DNA from: DATAAZ01 sp036259875
GTDB taxonomy: Bacteria > Actinomycetota > Thermoleophilia > Gaiellales > Gaiellaceae
Assembly: GCA_036259875.1 (NCBI GenBank)
Contig: DATAAZ010000078.1
Coordinates: 62,001-126,000, forward strand
Length of the DNA: 64,000 bases
Reading direction: 5' to 3'
The notes beneath the pieces were generated by a model, which was not told the origin of the DNA, searched no databases, and worked only from the letters and a program-made list of their open reading frames with translations. The stretch's first letter is position 1, and each line of letters begins with the position of its first letter. Positions 63,829 through 64,000 of the stretch are shown here, piece by piece. A program made the position numbers and the translations under genes.

Positions 63829-64000
63829 ATGGGCCAGACGACGCATGCGGTTCCAGAGACTGCGCCGTTCGCGCCGATCGAGGCGGCGATCGAGGACATC
63901 CGCGCCGGAAAGTTCGTCGTCGTCGTCGACGCCGCCGACCGCGAAAACGAAGGTGATCTGACGATCGCGGCGCAATTCGCGACGCCCGAGGCGATCAACT
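63829..64000 (+). CDS. ribBA: 3,4-dihydroxy-2-butanone-4-phosphate synthase (RibB or RibBA), 5' fragment
   Basis: Only the first 57 codons are inside the window. The sequence FAPIEAAIEDIRAGKFVVVV then DAADRENEGDLTIAAQFATP contains the REDENEGD-like metal- and substrate-binding loop, here RENEGDL. The enzyme makes the four-carbon riboflavin precursor from ribulose 5-phosphate. In actinobacteria it is usually fused to GTP cyclohydrolase II (RibBA), which cannot be checked here. A non-family tail of about 15 residues precedes the domain (GQTTHAVPETAP). Confidence 0.9.
   Translation, partial: MGQTTHAVPETAPFAPIEAAIEDIRAGKFVVVVDAADRENEGDLTIAAQFATPEAIN

Overview
The window is very GC-rich, densely coded DNA, with most genes 0-30 bases apart or overlapping, many GTG starts and few Shine-Dalgarno sites. 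The gene content points to the Actinomycetota: a DUF1918 protein, a deazaflavin (F420)-type nitroreductase, a priA-def-fmt-rsmB-rpe-rib gene order, a DtxR-family regulator, and cmk-plsC-der. PriA keeps an intact helicase Walker box and zinc cysteines, which many mycobacterial PriA proteins lack. Together these suggest a deep actinobacterial branch such as Thermoleophilia (Gaiellales or Solirubrobacterales relatives). That placement is inference from gene content, not a phylogeny.

Layout. 1-3421: start of a methyltransferase (minus) diverging from pheS-pheT. 3422-5564: isocitrate lyase overlapping a GntR/FCD regulator. 5561-6555 (minus): a PRC-barrel protein and an unknown protein made of two repeats. 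6581-10209: E1-alpha, E1-beta and E2 of a pyruvate (or acetoin) dehydrogenase complex plus a glyoxalase-fold gene; E3 lies apart at 14534-15940. Between them are a paired palindromic repeat, a membrane GGDEF/HD-GYP cyclic-di-GMP protein (minus), a 27-residue membrane peptide and a DUF5317-MFS fusion. 16058-18725: an ECF sigma factor fused to an anti-sigma-like zinc finger, a membrane helix and a Gly/Pro-rich tail, then a tandem GNAT protein. 18865-23311: a hotdog-type protein, an ATP-grasp/acyltransferase/glycosyltransferase trio, and a solitary mreB. 23320-31736: a BrkB-type membrane protein, a broken ammonium transporter, YbaK, DUF1918, CapA, an aminotransferase, a proline-rich secreted protein, a double SagB-type oxidoreductase, a lytic transglycosylase, infA and a cupin. 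31803-36392: a membrane protein, dnaE and a nitroreductase. 36404-39873: small proteins and an ECF sigma/anti-sigma-like operon. 39954-43485: lgt, scpA, scpB, rluB. 43494-52120: trpS (minus), then aroF, tyrA, aroA, cmk, plsC, der, gpsA. 52146-64000: a DUF3352 lipoprotein, metK, dtxR-like (minus), priA, def, fmt, rsmB (frameshifted at its 5' end), rpe, ribD, a 2-hydroxyacid dehydrogenase, ribE, and the start of the 3,4-dihydroxybutanone-phosphate synthase gene.

Three things stand out beyond housekeeping content. First, a hexamer of the form TANNNT sits 6-10 bases before the start codon of more than twenty genes on both strands. This is the signature of leaderless transcription. In two divergent pairs the opposing hexamers share the same TA step. 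Second, two loci carry pairs of the element GGGACTGTCCC-like palindromes about 105-117 bases apart, each pair enclosing its own stem-loop, as in REPIN-type elements. Third, several genes have unusual architecture: the sigma/anti-sigma fusion, the DUF5317-MFS fusion preceded by a tiny membrane peptide and a strong hairpin, the two-domain SagB protein, an apparent ACG start, a frameshifted rsmB and an ammonium-transporter relic. No complete mobile element, CRISPR array, rRNA or tRNA gene was seen.
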